A DNA stretch of 64,000 bases from Lasiodiplodia sp. COLG20 (Eukaryota > Ascomycota > Dothideomycetes > Botryosphaeriales > Botryosphaeriaceae): the NCBI GenBank assembly GCA_009801085.1, contig VNWV01000001.1, positions 4,464,001 to 4,528,000 of the forward strand, in the 5' to 3' direction. Positions 11,204-23,028 of this stretch are shown piece after piece; positions within the stretch are counted from its first letter, which is position 1; each line of letters opens with the position of its first letter. A model generated the notes under the pieces. That model was not told the DNA's origin and ran no database searches. It saw only the letters and a program-made list of their open reading frames with translations. The position numbers were made by a program, and so were the translations under genes.

Positions 11204-13683
11204 CTAATGCTTCAAGCTCCCAGCCGCCTTGTAGATCAAGCCCTTAATGATGCCCGCCCACTTCTCGGCCGCGGCCTTGTCACCAAACTCAATCGCCTCG
11301 ACCAGGCCGGGGAACGTCGCGCCGGCGTAGCCAGTCCACAGACCGGGGGCGAAGACGACGTGCTTGAACCACGGACGGCCGTCGAGGCCGCCGGCGAACA
11401 GGAACTGGCGCTCGAGGAACTTGAACTTGAGGTTGACGTCACGCACCTTGTGGTAGAGCTCCATCTTCTTCCACCAGCGCCACCAGGGGATGGGGTGGCG
11501 GGCAATCTCGTGGCGCAGCTCGTTGGCCTTCTTGTCGACGCGGCCGGCCTCGTAGTGCAGGCGGTCGATGGCCTTTTGGATCTGCGCGAACAAAGTGTCA
11601 ATGTCCCACTCGTCGACGCCCTTGGAGTCGGCTGACGCTGCCACTTCGGCGGCCTTGTCCTTGACCGACTTGAGGTAGCGCTCCAGGCCGACGGCGTAGT
11701 TGGTCGCGTTGAAGTCGATGATGGGCGACTCGATCAGCTTGGCGGCCAGCACGGCGAAGATCTTGGCGATGGTCTCGTGGTACGCAAAGCCCGGGTCGCC
11801 GAACTTGTCCATCCACGCGAACGAGTCGTAGTTGCTGTGGTAGTGGTAGACGGGGCTCTTGGAGTCGGGCTTGAAGCCCAGGTCGACCGACGGGATGCCG
11901 GCGAAGTCCTGGAAGGCGGTGAAGTCGGAGCCGCTGCCCATGGTGTTGATGTGCTTGTTCCAGACATCGCCGACGGTCTGGTTCGCGATGGTCTGGTTGG
12001 GGCTCTGGACCTTGAGCGTCGCCTCGATGAGGGCGCCGTCGAGCAGAGGCGCGGCCGAGGCGCCAAAGTGCGGGCCAGTGGCGCCGACGTCGACGTTGAT
12101 GTAGGCGACAGCGGATGCAGACAGCCAGGGAAGGTACTCCTCAACCCACTCGGTGGATCCGATGAGGCCGTATTCTTCGCCGTCCCAGCTGGCGAAGACG
12201 ACAGTGCGCAGCGGCTTCCATCCCTTGGACAGAGCGATACCAAAAGCGCGGATCAGCTCGTTGAAGGCAGCAGAACCGGAGTTGGGGTCGCCAGCACCGC
12301 CTGCAATCCAAGCATCTCTGTGGTTGCCGAGGACAATGACCTCGTCAGGAATGGTGCCGTTGATGATGCCGATCACATCCCACTGAGGAGTCGTGACGTA
12401 TTCCTGCTCGTTCACCAGGTTGATCACGAGGTCGTCAGGAGAGGGGCCGATGTTGTACTCGACACCCTTGTGGCCAAGACCACCGCCCTTCCAGTACTTG
12501 TTGAAGTCATCAGCCTTGGGGCCGTGGCCATTCAGGGCCTTGAGGAGCGGCAGAGCATCCGTGTAAGAGATGGGTATCGAAGGGATCGAAGGGATCTTGC
12601 CCTTGACGTCGCCACGGGGAACACCGGGCTTGGACGGGTAGCCGGGGGTGGTGGGGTCACCAGGGGCAAAACCTGCAGTCAATTAGTGAAGGCTGTGGAA
12701 TGAGGTGGTGTCGTAGGACACTTACTCAAGAACTGAGTGCTGCCGCGCTGAACGCTGCTGGGGTTCCTGGCGGGACCCTCGGGGTAGGCCTTGTAGCCGT
12801 TCAACTCGGTGACCTCTCCATCGTCACCAGGATCAGAGTAGATGACGGTGCCAACCATGCCCAGATCCTCAGCGCGCTTGACCTTGAGGCCGCGGAAAAT
12901 GCCGCCGTACTTGACGAGCGCAATCTTGCCGGCCAGACTAACATTGGCCTTGAGCAGGTCCTCGTAATCCTGGTAGGTTCCGTAGTTGACATAGACGTAG
13001 GGCGCAGTCACGTTTCCGGACGCGCTGTAACCGTGGAAGGTGGGGATACGGTCCTCGAGGCCGCTGGTGGGGTCTTCCTCCAGGACGTCCTCCTCGAGGC
13101 TCGCCTCATACGCCACCTTCCAGGCATCAACATTCTCGGTGTCCCTCTTGGCCTCCTTGTCCTTCTGAAGAAGGGCCAGACGGTGACCAAGCGGGTAGTT
13201 CAGGTAGGTATCGTAGGCTACGATGTCGACCTTGGGGATGCCAAACTCTGCCCACTTATCCTTGGTCCAGATGGCCTGGCTGATGTTCTTGCCAGCCAGA
13301 TGGGGACCAGAGGTGTAGTACTTGTTGTACTCGCGAGCCTTCTCGGCACTAGGCTCGGTCAGGAGAATCTTCTCCAGCTCCTCAAACTTCAAGCCATCGC
13401 TCAGAGGCCATGCCCTGCTCAGACTGTGCCCCCCACTTCTGACGTAGGCAAACTCGTTGTTGGCGACTGCCTTGTCGCCTGGGTAGTATGGAGGGAGGAT
13501 GAAGATGGAGGCGAGCACGGCGCCGAGAACGATGGCGGGAACGATGGCGAGAATGTATGTACAGACGCGGCGGACGGTGTGGTTGGGGTATCGTGGTGGG
13601 CGCTCTCCCACGGGCACGACGGCGATGAGCGGGGTGCGTTCGTCAGCCATTGCGGCTTGCTTCTCGTCGCGGGTCGTGACCAT
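11204..13683 (-). CDS. Glutamate carboxypeptidase II-like M28 membrane peptidase
   Basis: Two exons, 13683-12726 and 12672-11204, with a 53-bp GT-AG intron; 808 residues, near the 750-800 of the family. It is a type II membrane protein: a short cytosolic tail, a membrane segment at about 41-63, then a PA domain (about 200-330), the M28 zinc peptidase domain and a C-terminal transferrin-receptor-like dimerisation domain. The two-zinc site is complete by family comparison: His about 437 in GNHRDAW, Asp about 448 in GDPNSGS, Glu about 485-486 in WDGEE, Asp about 514 in INVDVG and His about 598 in YHYHSNYDS. The tail contains ERTPLI, an acidic dileucine-type sorting signal, so a vacuolar or endosomal location is likely (inference). 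Yeast Vps70 and Tre1/Tre2 are family relatives. The natural substrate is unknown. Confidence 0.93.
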
Positions 13684-14829
13684 TGCAGGCGGGCGGCTAG
13701 CGGGAATGTGCTTAACTCAGCTGCCCCATGTGCGATGGAGGAGCAGCGAGAGACGTGGGGAGGCGAGAAACGGCGTGTTGATGTACCAGCATGAGCTGTC
13801 GAGCTTGGACCCGCTTCTGACGAGCTCCAGCGACTGCTCCGTCATCAACGCGGAGAAATGCGATCGGCTGTCCGCGCGCCTTGGCCGAGCCGCCACCGCA
13901 AGGAACGTGATCCCCACGCCATCCAGCCACCATCCCTCTTCTCAACCTGCGTCGTTGCGAGCATCGCAAGCTATTCGCAGTCGCTTGCTTCTCCATGCGA
14001 TGGTGCATCTCATCGACGCAGCTCATTCTGCAGTTCCTCCTCGGACGCTCACAAAAAGCTCGGATACCCCCAAATGACGCCGAAAATGCATCTAGCACGC
14101 CAGTTTCACCATATGATGCGTTACTATAACCGGCTAGTTTGGTCTGTGTAACCTGTGCACCGTTCTGTCCGGCACAGCTCGTGCATTCCTTCGCGGTGAC
14201 ACGCTTCAACGGTTGGTGTCACCGTGTGTAACCAGCCCCTTGCTGTTCCTCATGCAGCCCGATGTCCTGGCTCGACAAACCGAGGAAGCGACGCGAACAA
14301 CTTCATTGGCTTTGCCGTCCTCGTAAGTGGGGACGAGGCTCGGCTGATAACTGCAGATCCGTGTGCAACTTCAGGTAGGTCAAAACATGGTGCCGACCCG
14401 CTGTCGCATGCAATTGGCAAGGTAGCCGTACGTTCGGCACGGAGGAAATTGCCGTCTTCAGCCCCAGCTACCTGTCAATGTGTCTATGAAAGCAATAGCT
14501 CTCATTTACAAAGGGTCTTCTGTCCGTCTGTGTAACGGAATTTTGACCGCAGTAAGTAATTGTTTCGCAAATAGTCAATTCTTAAATCGCCTTGCAGTTG
14601 AACGCTTCATGTCTCATGGCTTGGACTTTTTTTTGTGGTTTTATCCCGCCGGTTTGCCAATTGCCTTCCAATCTGATAAGAGAGTTATGAAATGCTCCCC
14701 GGCTGGATGATTACAAATTGCAACTGAGCCAGCGGGTTCATGTTTGGAGAAGTAACTGCGTCGAGTGTGGGGTAACTTTGACCGTCAGACTCGTAAAGCA
14801 GAGCAGGCAAAAGATCAGGCCGCTGACCG
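13684..14829. other. Intergenic, upstream of the peptidase gene
   Basis: This is the promoter side of the minus-strand peptidase gene. Open frames on both strands near 13.7-14.2 kb overlap one another and have no recognisable domain. Nothing else is supported. Confidence 0.5.
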
Positions 14830-15365
14830 CGCCTGATAGGAGAGGGATCGTGTTAGAGACTCCGGAAACCTTCCGAACCGTTAAGGATATCGCAACCGCA
14901 CCCGCAATAAAGACTAGGGAATTAGCCTCATTGGCGGTCGCGGAACAGGAACACGGAGCGTAGACGAGATAGGATTCGGAAACGGAAGCCAGATCGAGAC
15001 CGCAGCCGTGACACGATGTAGCAGCGAAAACCATATCACGAAGCGGCTTGGGATAAGAGCAGAAGTCGGAGGAGGGACAAGGATTTAGAGAAGAAGAAGC
15101 CATCCGCATATCATGTCGAAGCAAATGAGGAGAGCTCCTCCGATTCCGGCCCAGCGGCGCTCAAGCTGGATCCTACCTCTGACGAAGATTCGAGTGCCTC
15201 GGACCTGGAGGATTCCCAGAGATACATTCGCTTTCCCCAGACGATCCCAAAGAGCTTGATAGTGTCGAACTTCCATGTGGCAGTGCAAGCCTCTTTGGTT
15301 TAAAAAGCCTAGAACCAAGTCAAGATCAGCAGAAATCACCTTTTCCAGTGAACTGACCCGGGGTA
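14830..15365 (+). pseudogene. Possible decayed Arg/Ser- and acidic-rich coding remnant
   Basis: Consecutive plus-strand stretches read like protein but in different frames. First comes ETPETFRTVKDIATAPAIKT ending at 14963. Overlapping it in another frame from about 14935 is a strongly biased Arg/Asp/Ser stretch (RRRDRIRKRKPDRDRSRDT) with one TAG. Then come SRSRRRDKDLEKKK and an acidic serine-rich part (EESSSDSG, TSDEDSSASDLED) to about 15302. A third frame holds ELDSVELPCGSASLFGL to about 15355. Such bias is unlikely in neutral spacer, but no frame is intact and no domain is recognised. A multi-exon gene is an alternative. Confidence 0.3.
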
Positions 15366-17580
15366 ATGTCTTCACAACAGAAAAGGGCTTGCCCCGATGA
15401 TATCTACTACCCTTACAGTGGCAAGAGGTTTTCATTGCTGCAGATGAGCAGCTCTTGTTGGAAGAAGCTCTCAAAAATTTACCAGCTCAGACAGTATCTC
15501 GAAAAGATAAAGGTGCAAATTTTCTAATCATCGTCTAGACCCGAGTCCTACCAGGGACCTTGATTGAGGGAGCTCTGTTGCTCATCCAGCCCCTTCGTCC
15601 GACGACGCTGCTCACCACTCAAGTCTTGCCAGCCAGCACCGTCGCACCCATTTCCACTAGCTCAATCCGCTAGAGTGTCTGTCGCAAGTCACAGTATCCA
15701 CCCTTCGAGTCGTCCCAAGCTTGTGAGCTTCGCGCTGTTGAGAGAGGCTGGTGTTGGGTGAAGCTTTGTCTCACTGTCCGGTCTGTGGGCTATAAAAACG
15801 GAAGTCACGCGAGAATGTCGTCGTGCCGGAACCCATGGTGGGACGAGCGTCTTGTTGTTAGTCTTCGAATGCCTTTCCAAGGTGAGCTGCCACATTCCTG
15901 ACGCGGGTGGCGGGTCTTCTAGTACCTATGATGTTGTGCTGCAGACATGACTGCGTTGACTGAGTTGAAGCGGAGCATCGTTGTTGTGCATGGCAAAGAT
16001 GCTGTTCGCACCGGCTCGTGCCGACGCTCACATTGTTGTCGCAGTCAGATTCTGAGCGCGCGGCGGCTGCGGTCAGTCGTCGCAGGGCCGTGTCGCGAGC
16101 GAAAAGGCTCCGCCGCCGCGTCGCGGACAGTGAAAAGAGCGCGGATGGCAACACCATGCTGCGTACCTCGACCCTTTTCGTGGATACAGACGAGCAGCAT
16201 GGCTGTCGGGACACAGGCGCACCCTACGACGCTGGAAGTTCTAAAAGCGCGCCGGCGCGCGATAGGATCTAAGCAGACACCTCGACACAACAACAGTTTG
16301 AGGGCATATGCCGCGATAGCGCTTCCTCAAGTCTACGACGACGAGCACGAGAGACCAGATGGCAGTCAGGCAATTTATCGTGTCGGACGCAGCGAGTTAA
16401 GTGTCGCATTCGCCAAGCGCTCAACACCATGGAGCGCGTGTCGTGGAAGGTCGAGAAGCCGCGCAACACACTCCGCCACCCAAACGCAGGGGAACCGCCG
16501 CGAGCACTTCGTAGTTGCATTATGGTCAGCGGGAACTCGCCACCTTGCTGTTCACCATTTGTGCCCGCTGTCCAAGATCTCCTTGTTCAAGTCGAATCCT
16601 CTTCCTCAAGTGCCGGTGCCTGACCAGCAAATTGACGAAAAAGATGCGAAAAGAGGTCGCGTCAGCCCGAGGTAGTGCAATACGAGCGACACGGGGTGAA
16701 GAGTATTGGCAGTGCCCAGTGACCCCTCTCCCAGAACAAAAAAGTGGTTGGTACCAGCACCAGGATGCTCCCCGTAAGGAGTTAGCAAAGAATTACCAAT
16801 GCTAGGAGATTCGGATACCTCTGAACAAAGCCAAAGGCCGGCGAGAAGCCCCTATGAGGAAAAAGAAGAAAAGAAGAGGAGGAGGCCGAAGAAAAGACAG
16901 TATTTGTAGGCGAGGGCAGTGGACCTGGCCGGCGTCAGGTGCTGGGTCGTTGACGGGGCAATGCACCACCCCGGATGAGTACCACTTGCGCGCCTGAACG
17001 AGCAGGAGCTGTAGGCAGCTGCGTGGTCAGATGCCAGCACGCGATGAATTGGGTGCACGATTCGGCCCTGGTCAATGGACGCTCCAGGAACGGAAGCGAC
17101 GAAGTGGTTGGCACCTGCAAAACTGACCATCTGCGTCCCTCAAGTAAGCCCCAAACGGTAGTCTGCGCGAATAGAGCATTCATGGCCACAAGACTCTGTC
17201 ATGTCATCTGCCGGCAGGGTTCACAGCATGCTGGCATGGCCCGAAACAGCAACCACAGTCTCGACGAAGTCGGAAGAAGCACTCCTGGTAGCATTCGGCC
17301 GGGCCGCATCTGACAAGCATGAACAGCGGGAGCTAGGACGCCACAGATAACGCTTGGTTGATCCGGGTGTCGAGCCGTTCAGCCTTACAGGGATTTGACG
17401 TCATATCACTTCCGCTCCTGTCTCCCGAGCGATGAGGCAGCAGCGGGTCCCGCAGCGGCTATTTAGCAAACCCCTCCGCCTTCCCCGCCTCTGCTGTGAT
17501 CCGACGAAACCCACCGCTACACAACACTAAATCCGAGTGCTTTTGCTTCAATTGACAGCTGCAGACTGAAACGACTCAAT
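15366..17580. other. Intergenic, no supported gene
   Basis: Open frames up to 242 codons (15947-16675, plus) lack any domain, have no splice logic and are crossed by equally long frames on the other strand, as GC-rich spacer often shows. The last 150 bp hold the promoter of the dehydrogenase gene (CT-rich, then CAACAC just before the start). Confidence 0.5.
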
Positions 17581-19218
17581 ATGACGCCATCACTTGACAT
17601 TAAGAAGGTAGATGACCCCACTATTTCTCGTACGACGCGGGCAGTGATAAGCTAACCAAGCTTTCTTAGCTCGCAATGATCGGCTGCGGTAACATGGGCG
17701 GCGGCATGGCCCTCCTATTCGCTGAGCACGGCGTCAAGGTCTCGCTGCAGGACCCCTCAGAGCAAGCGATGGACAAAGTTATGCAGAAAGCAAAGGACTG
17801 CCCGCATGTCCCGGACGGCAGTATCAGCAAGTTTTCCAACTACGAGTCACTCTGTGCCTCTCTGGACAGCCCCAGGGTCTTCGTCTTCTCGCTGCCGCAC
17901 GGCTCCGTCGGCGACACGGTGCTCGGCGGCTTGATGCCGTATCTGGACAAGGGCGACATCATCATTGACGCAGGCAACGAGCATTGGCAAAACACCGAGA
18001 GAAGGCAGGGCAAGTGCGCCACGAGAGGCGTGAGGTACATTGGCATGGGCGTTTCCGGAGGTTACCAAGCCGCAAGGCAGGGGCCGAGCATGTGTCCCGG
18101 TGGGGATGATGAATCGCTGGATCTGGTTCTGCCTTTGTTGAAGAAAGTTGCTGCGAAGGACAGCAACGGCACTCCTTGCGTAGGCCAGGCTGGAACTGGA
18201 GGCTCCGGCCATTATGTCAAGATGATCCACAACGGTATTGAACATGGGATGATCAGTGCCGTTTCAGAAGCGTACGACATCATGAAGAAAGGTCTGGGCA
18301 TGAGCAATGAGGAGGTAGGGAGCGTGTTTGAGCAGTGGAACAGCAAAGGAGAGCTGGTAAGCTTATGATCCTACACATCCTCGTGGCAGCACTAACATAA
18401 GGTAGCAAGGAACGTTCTTGATCTGGATCAGCGCAGATATTTGTCGCATAAAGGACAAGTCTCGCAACGATGAGTATGTCATCGATACGGTAGAAGACAA
18501 AGTCGTCCAAGACATCACTGGCGAAGAAGGCACCGGCATCTGGAGCAACGAGGAGGCCGTCGCCCAGCATATCCCTGCTCCGACCTTGACCACGGCTCAC
18601 TACCTACGTCTTGCATCTGCCTACCGCTACCAGCGCGTGAGGGCTCAGCAGACCATCGGCGGTGAGTTCCCGCCGCAGCCCCTTGACCTGGCCGGGCAAT
18701 CCAAGCAGGACTTCCTCGAAGCGCTGCGACGAGCCACGTACGCGGCCTTTCTAGCCAGCTACATTCAAGGCATCAACGTCATCGAGAGCGCGAACCAGGC
18801 CAACCACTGGAATATCGACTACGGCGCTGTCCTTCAAATCTGGAGGAGTGGCTGCATTATCCAAGCCGACCACATCGCCTCCCTGCTCCACCCCATCTTC
18901 ACCAATTACCGCGCGCTCGACACCATCAATCTCCTCTTCCAGCCGACTGTCATGACGGAACTGAAAGCTTGCGTTGCGGCGCTGCGTGAGGTTGTCGTGA
19001 AAGCTACGATCGCAGACCACATCATCCCGGCGCTCAGCGCGAGTCTGGAGTACGTCAAGTACCAGACGAGCACTTCACTTCCCATGAGCTTCGCCGAAGC
19101 GCAGCTGGACTACTTCGGCGCACACATGTACGATCGGAAGGGCGAGGAGGGCACGGGTGCGCCGACTGAAGGCAAATATCATTTTGAGTGGAAGCCGGCC
19201 AAGAGCTCCATTGCGTGA
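17581..19218 (+). CDS. Divergent 6-phosphogluconate dehydrogenase family protein
   Basis: Three exons, 17581-17607, 17670-18356 and 18406-19218 (introns 62 and 49 bp, the second with an ACTAAC branch site); 508 residues, slightly longer than the usual 470-490. It has an N-terminal Rossmann domain with GCGNMGG at about 14-19, then a family catalytic Lys at about 193 (HYVKMIHNG), Asn about 197 and Glu about 200. The all-helical C-terminal domain ends in DYFGAHMY. Classical enzymes oxidatively decarboxylate 6-phosphogluconate with NADP. Here Asp about 37 ends strand beta-2 (LQDPS instead of NRT), which suggests NAD. The family Tyr after Glu is His, the KGTG Lys is Glu about 279, and the phosphate-binding Arg before DYFGAH is Leu about 472. 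I infer a paralogue acting on another sugar acid. The short first exon is supported by phase and the start of the Rossmann strand. Confidence 0.9.
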
Positions 19219-19767
19219 GCTGTTGCCACAGGGGCATTATGTTCATTGACTTCTGGCACTTAAGAGATATCCCATCTTGATAGATCAGCATGACGACGCA
19301 AATGAACACATGAGTTAGAGAATGCGATTCTACTCCAGCAATCCTGAAAAACAATTCCTTATATTCGTTCACAAGTAGCGCGTTTCTCGAAGAGTCTTTC
19401 AAGAGACAAAACGGGCGAATGATGCAACCGTAAAACTCTGTCTACAAGAGGCAAAACGAACGACTGGACATCGAATGCACGAGAAAAACTTGGTACGGGT
19501 CAGACCCTTAGAACCCTTACCCCACCCTTACCAAATACACAAAGGTGCCATGACTTACAACCAGTCAGAACTATCATTGCTTTATTCACATAGCCACTAC
19601 TACAGGGTCCTATCTAGATGAAAGTCTGACTTTCCAGTTTCGACCTCATGCCATGGCCGCCCATATTAAAGGCCTTTTCCTCGCATAATCGTAGCTAATA
19701 GTCTTGAACACTCAATCTCAGACAACAATTTACGACATCAGTCCTACCATCCACCATCGCAGCAGTC
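19219..19767. other. Intergenic
   Basis: Holds the 3' flank of the dehydrogenase gene and the probable promoter of the small Thr-rich gene. No domain-bearing open frame or structured element was seen. Confidence 0.5.
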
Positions 19768-20253
19768 ATGCCGTACGACATCAACAAGCGCGACCCCTCC
19801 TCCTCCTCATCCACCACGGCCCACTTCTTCCCCAAGGCCGGCGGCAACGCAACAACGCACACGACGACGAGCGCAGACGGCACAACAAAGACGACGACGA
19901 CGTGGGTGACGCTTGACGGCACGGCGACAAGGGTCGTGGCGAAGAAGTCGCCCAGCGGATTGAAAACGACGACCACCTTCGTCATGACGCCGGACGGGAA
20001 CACGACGAGAGAGATCACGCGGTCCCAGGACGACGACGTCGTCGACGGCGACTACGATAACGACAAGAAGGCCACCACCAAGAAGAAAAAGAAGGCGCCT
20101 GAAATGGAGCGGGAGGTGAAGGAAAAGCAGCAGAAACAGAAGCGACGGCTTGCAAAGCCCAAGGAACAGATGCAGACGGTCGCACACACGAAGCAAATCG
20201 TGCATGACGATTGGCGCGGGTGGAGGGAAGAAGGGGGCCGAGCGATTCGATGA
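19768..20253 (+). CDS. Small Thr-rich, Lys-rich hypothetical protein
   Basis: A single uninterrupted frame of 161 residues that I do not recognise. The N-terminal part holds three imperfect repeats of a threonine run followed by a short Asp-Gly turn (THTTTSADGTTKTTTTW, TLDGTATRVV, TTTTFVMTPDGNTTREI). An acidic DDDVVDGDYDND linker follows, then a Lys/Glu/Gln-rich likely helical tail (KKKKKAPEMEREVKEKQQKQ). There is no signal peptide or membrane segment. Composition suggests an intrinsically disordered protein, perhaps nuclear. It is followed by a (TG)n run at about 20271-20286 and converges with Pex2, whose stop is about 270 bp away. No intron is required. It could be a lineage-restricted gene; confidence that it is expressed is moderate. 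Confidence 0.5.
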   Translation: MPYDINKRDPSSSSSTTAHFFPKAGGNATTHTTTSADGTTKTTTTWVTLDGTATRVVAKKSPSGLKTTTTFVMTPDGNTTREITRSQDDDVVDGDYDNDKKATTKKKKKAPEMEREVKEKQQKQKRRLAKPKEQMQTVAHTKQIVHDDWRGWREEGGRAIR

Positions 20254-20520
20254 GCGAGGAGACAAGGCAAAGTGTGTGTGTGTGTGACTGGCAAGGGTGG
20301 TGGGAGCAGAGATGGGGTCGGACTTTTAGCCAGCAGAACTTTTTTGCTAGTCATTTCGGGTATCAACTGAAATACGACTACGCTTTTCCCTCCGTCAATA
20401 ATCTTAGACGGCGCCCCAAGTTCGAAATAAGCAGTGGTGATGTGTAGACAATGAAATGAAGTTCCAACCCCAACATGAACTCCTTTCTCCGTTCGCGCCT
20501 CGTGTGACCAAATCAACCAA

Positions 20521-22228
20521 TCACTCCTCAAACTCAATCTCATCCTCCTCCTCATCAATCTCCTCACTCTGCTCATCGCCACTGCCATTGCTACTACTCT
20601 CGCTGTCACTATCACTCTCACTCTCCTCAACGATCCTGCTCGCCCGCGCCCACTCCTCGCTCTCAGACAGCGCCCTGCTGCCCATCAACAAGCTCTGCTC
20701 CGTCTCGACATCAGCCGACAGCGTGCCGCCGACGCCGACGCCGAGCTCGCGCTCTTTCTCGTCGAGCGTCGGCACGGGGCTGACTTGGCGCAAGCTCCTC
20801 TTCTCGTCGTCGGCGGTCGCGGCAAAGCCGACGCTCTTGCCTCCTCCGTTCCCGGAGCCCGACGACGTCGGACGAGCGTGCTGATGCTGATGTTGCTTGA
20901 CGATGACGTCGCCGTCCCAGGGGCGGCAGGAGGTGACGATGTCGCCGCAGCGCAGGCAGGTCCAGCCCTCGCCCTCCTCGGCCTCGATCTTCTGGGCCAG
21001 GCACACGAAGCAGTAGACGCAGCCGCACGGTATGGCTTGATAGGGGTTCGTGATGTCTGTGGCGGCGCTGCCGACGACGCCACTGCCGCCGGCCGCGGAT
21101 TGGGACAGCATCTGCTGCTCCGACGCACCCCCTGCGGGGTTCTGGTCGCTGTAGCAGATGGCGCACGTGCGCTCAGGCAGGAAGCCCAGCTCGCCCGCCT
21201 TACCAGCCAACGAGTCATCCTCATCGTCTGAAGTAGCACGTCTGCCGAGGGCCGTGGCGAAGAAGTTGCGCACGCGGCGCCAGGCGCGGCCGAGGATGCG
21301 GCGCCAGCGGGCGACGCCGACGAGCGGCAGCAGGAAGAGCAGGAACTCGGTGAAGGCGTGCCAGACGAGCTGGCGGTTGAGGTACTCGAACGAGACCTCG
21401 CGCGAGATGGCGGCCGCCGTCGGCGTCAGCCGCAGGCCCAGCACGCGGTCCACCAGCGTGCGGTACCGCCCGTTGGTCAGGAAGATCAGGAACGACGCGA
21501 AGGCGGCGAGGGCGTGCGCGGCGCTGAGCGCGTTCGTCGCCCGCTCGGCCAGCCGCACGCGCGGCGACGGCAGCTCGTAGTCGCTCGTGCGCCCGATCAG
21601 CCAGTCTTCCCATTTCGTCCACGCGTAGCGCCCGCCGATGGTGACGAGGCCGTAGACGCTCTTTTGCCAGCGCTTGGGTGGGGGCCGCGAGGGGTCGGCG
21701 GTGCGGGCGTCGCTGTAGCGCAGGCCTTGGAGGGCGGCGCCGTACGAGGCGTTGTGGTCCCAGATGGACAGCTTGAAGAGGATTGCGCGGAGGGCGAGGA
21801 GGATTTCGGGCTTGTACTCGTCCGCGAGGTGCGACTGCGATAAGGCTACATATCAGCAACGGCGCTCCAGCTTCCAATTCCTGAGGGTTCGACGCTCAGA
21901 ATAGCTTTGATATGGTATTGCTCACCCCGAAATATTTCAGTCCCTCGCCCACTTGGCCTTTGAGCAGCTCCAGGAGCTCCTCGTCGAGCAATTCGGCATC
22001 AACTTGGCCAACGCGAAAGGCAGGCTGTGTGCCATCGCGACCCTTTACAGCGTCCCATAGGGTCAATCCGGTTCCACCGAGTCGGTTCAGGGGGTATGGG
22101 AGCTTGGCGATGCGTTGCTGGTGTTGCTGGTCGCGCTGGGCGGCGATGCGCGCGCGGTACTCTCGTTCGCGTTGCTGACGGCGGGCTTGCAGGCGCTGCT
22201 GCGCGGCTGCGAAATCGGCGGACGACAT
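20521..22228 (-). CDS. PEX2: Peroxisome biogenesis factor 2 (RING peroxin)
   Basis: Two exons, 22228-21926 and 21834-20521, with a 91-bp intron; 538 residues. Pex2, Pex10 and Pex12 form the peroxisomal membrane ubiquitin ligase that mono-ubiquitinates the import receptor Pex5. The N-terminal Pex2/Pex12 domain (about 1-260) has hydrophobic segments such as AALAAFASFLIFL-like and FTEFLLFLLPLVG. A C-terminal RING begins at about 326 with CAICYSD and continues with CGCVYCFVCL and CLRCG. The tail after the RING is long, acidic and serine-rich (DSDSESSSNGSG, EEEDEIEFEE). The chosen start is the second of two in-frame ATGs; it immediately precedes the conserved Ala/Gln/Arg-rich helix. An upstream in-frame ATG at 22273 would add 15 residues. 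Confidence 0.9.
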
Positions 22229-23028
22229 CTCACGGCGGATGCTGATGCGGATATCGCATTGGTCTGGGTGCAACCAATTTTTTTATGTGGCTGGGCGCAT
22301 GCTTGATGCTTGGAAGGAGCGATGGCATGATACGATAACGGCGGGGAACGCGTTGGTGGTTTGGCCGCGGGTACGGAATCAAAGGACCGAGGTTCTCGAC
22401 ATGTGAGGCCAAGCCTCCGCCTCTCTCTCCTCCGCTCACTTCCGCTCCACATTCATCGTCGTCTACTCACAAGCGTACAGTCCAGACGCTCTCGAGCAGC
22501 AACCTCAGCTGAGGTCTGCCGATGGTGGATGGCAAGTCAGCAGGCCTCTAAAAGCGCCACCACCCTCATGACTCGCAATTTGGTTCCCGTCGGTGTCTCC
22601 CGGAGGAGATTCACTTGGCAACGGTTCAACGCCAAACCATTGAGCAAAAACGCCAATGCGCAATTCTAAGCAGCCGATCCATTGAAACATACAGTTGTTA
22701 CATCCAATTGTCGAAGATGGCTCTCTCCTGCTGGCATAGAGTCTCAGCCACACTCCTTGATAGTGAAGAACCGTCCAAGACTCCGATTACGATGGAAAGA
22801 CGAATCTCTTGCGCCTCCGAGCCATCTCGCATTAATCCTTTGATATTCCCAGATGAACTCTGAGAATGTATGAGTATTGCCACTGCGTTTTCTTTTTTAT
22901 TCTGTTTTACATTTCTTACCTCGCTATCCTCTTGTTTTCATTCAGAGAGTTTCCTCGTTCAACCCTTATTGAATTTCATCCATACTTTAGTGTAGTCTTG
23001 CCAAAAACCCCTTTTCCCTAGTCTTCTA
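22229..23028. other. Intergenic between PEX2 and the MetE-like gene
   Basis: Contains the PEX2 promoter side and the 3' flank of the next minus-strand gene (AT-rich around 22880-23020, plausible poly(A) region). No further gene is supported. Confidence 0.5.

Noticed and set aside
12700..13794. 364-codon plus-strand frame (and 308 codons at 11777-12703)
   Set aside because: Antisense shadows of the peptidase gene, whose minus-strand product has clear catalytic motifs.
15947..16675. 242-codon plus-strand frame
   Set aside because: No domain, no consistent composition, and equally long frames run on the other strand; typical of GC-rich spacer.
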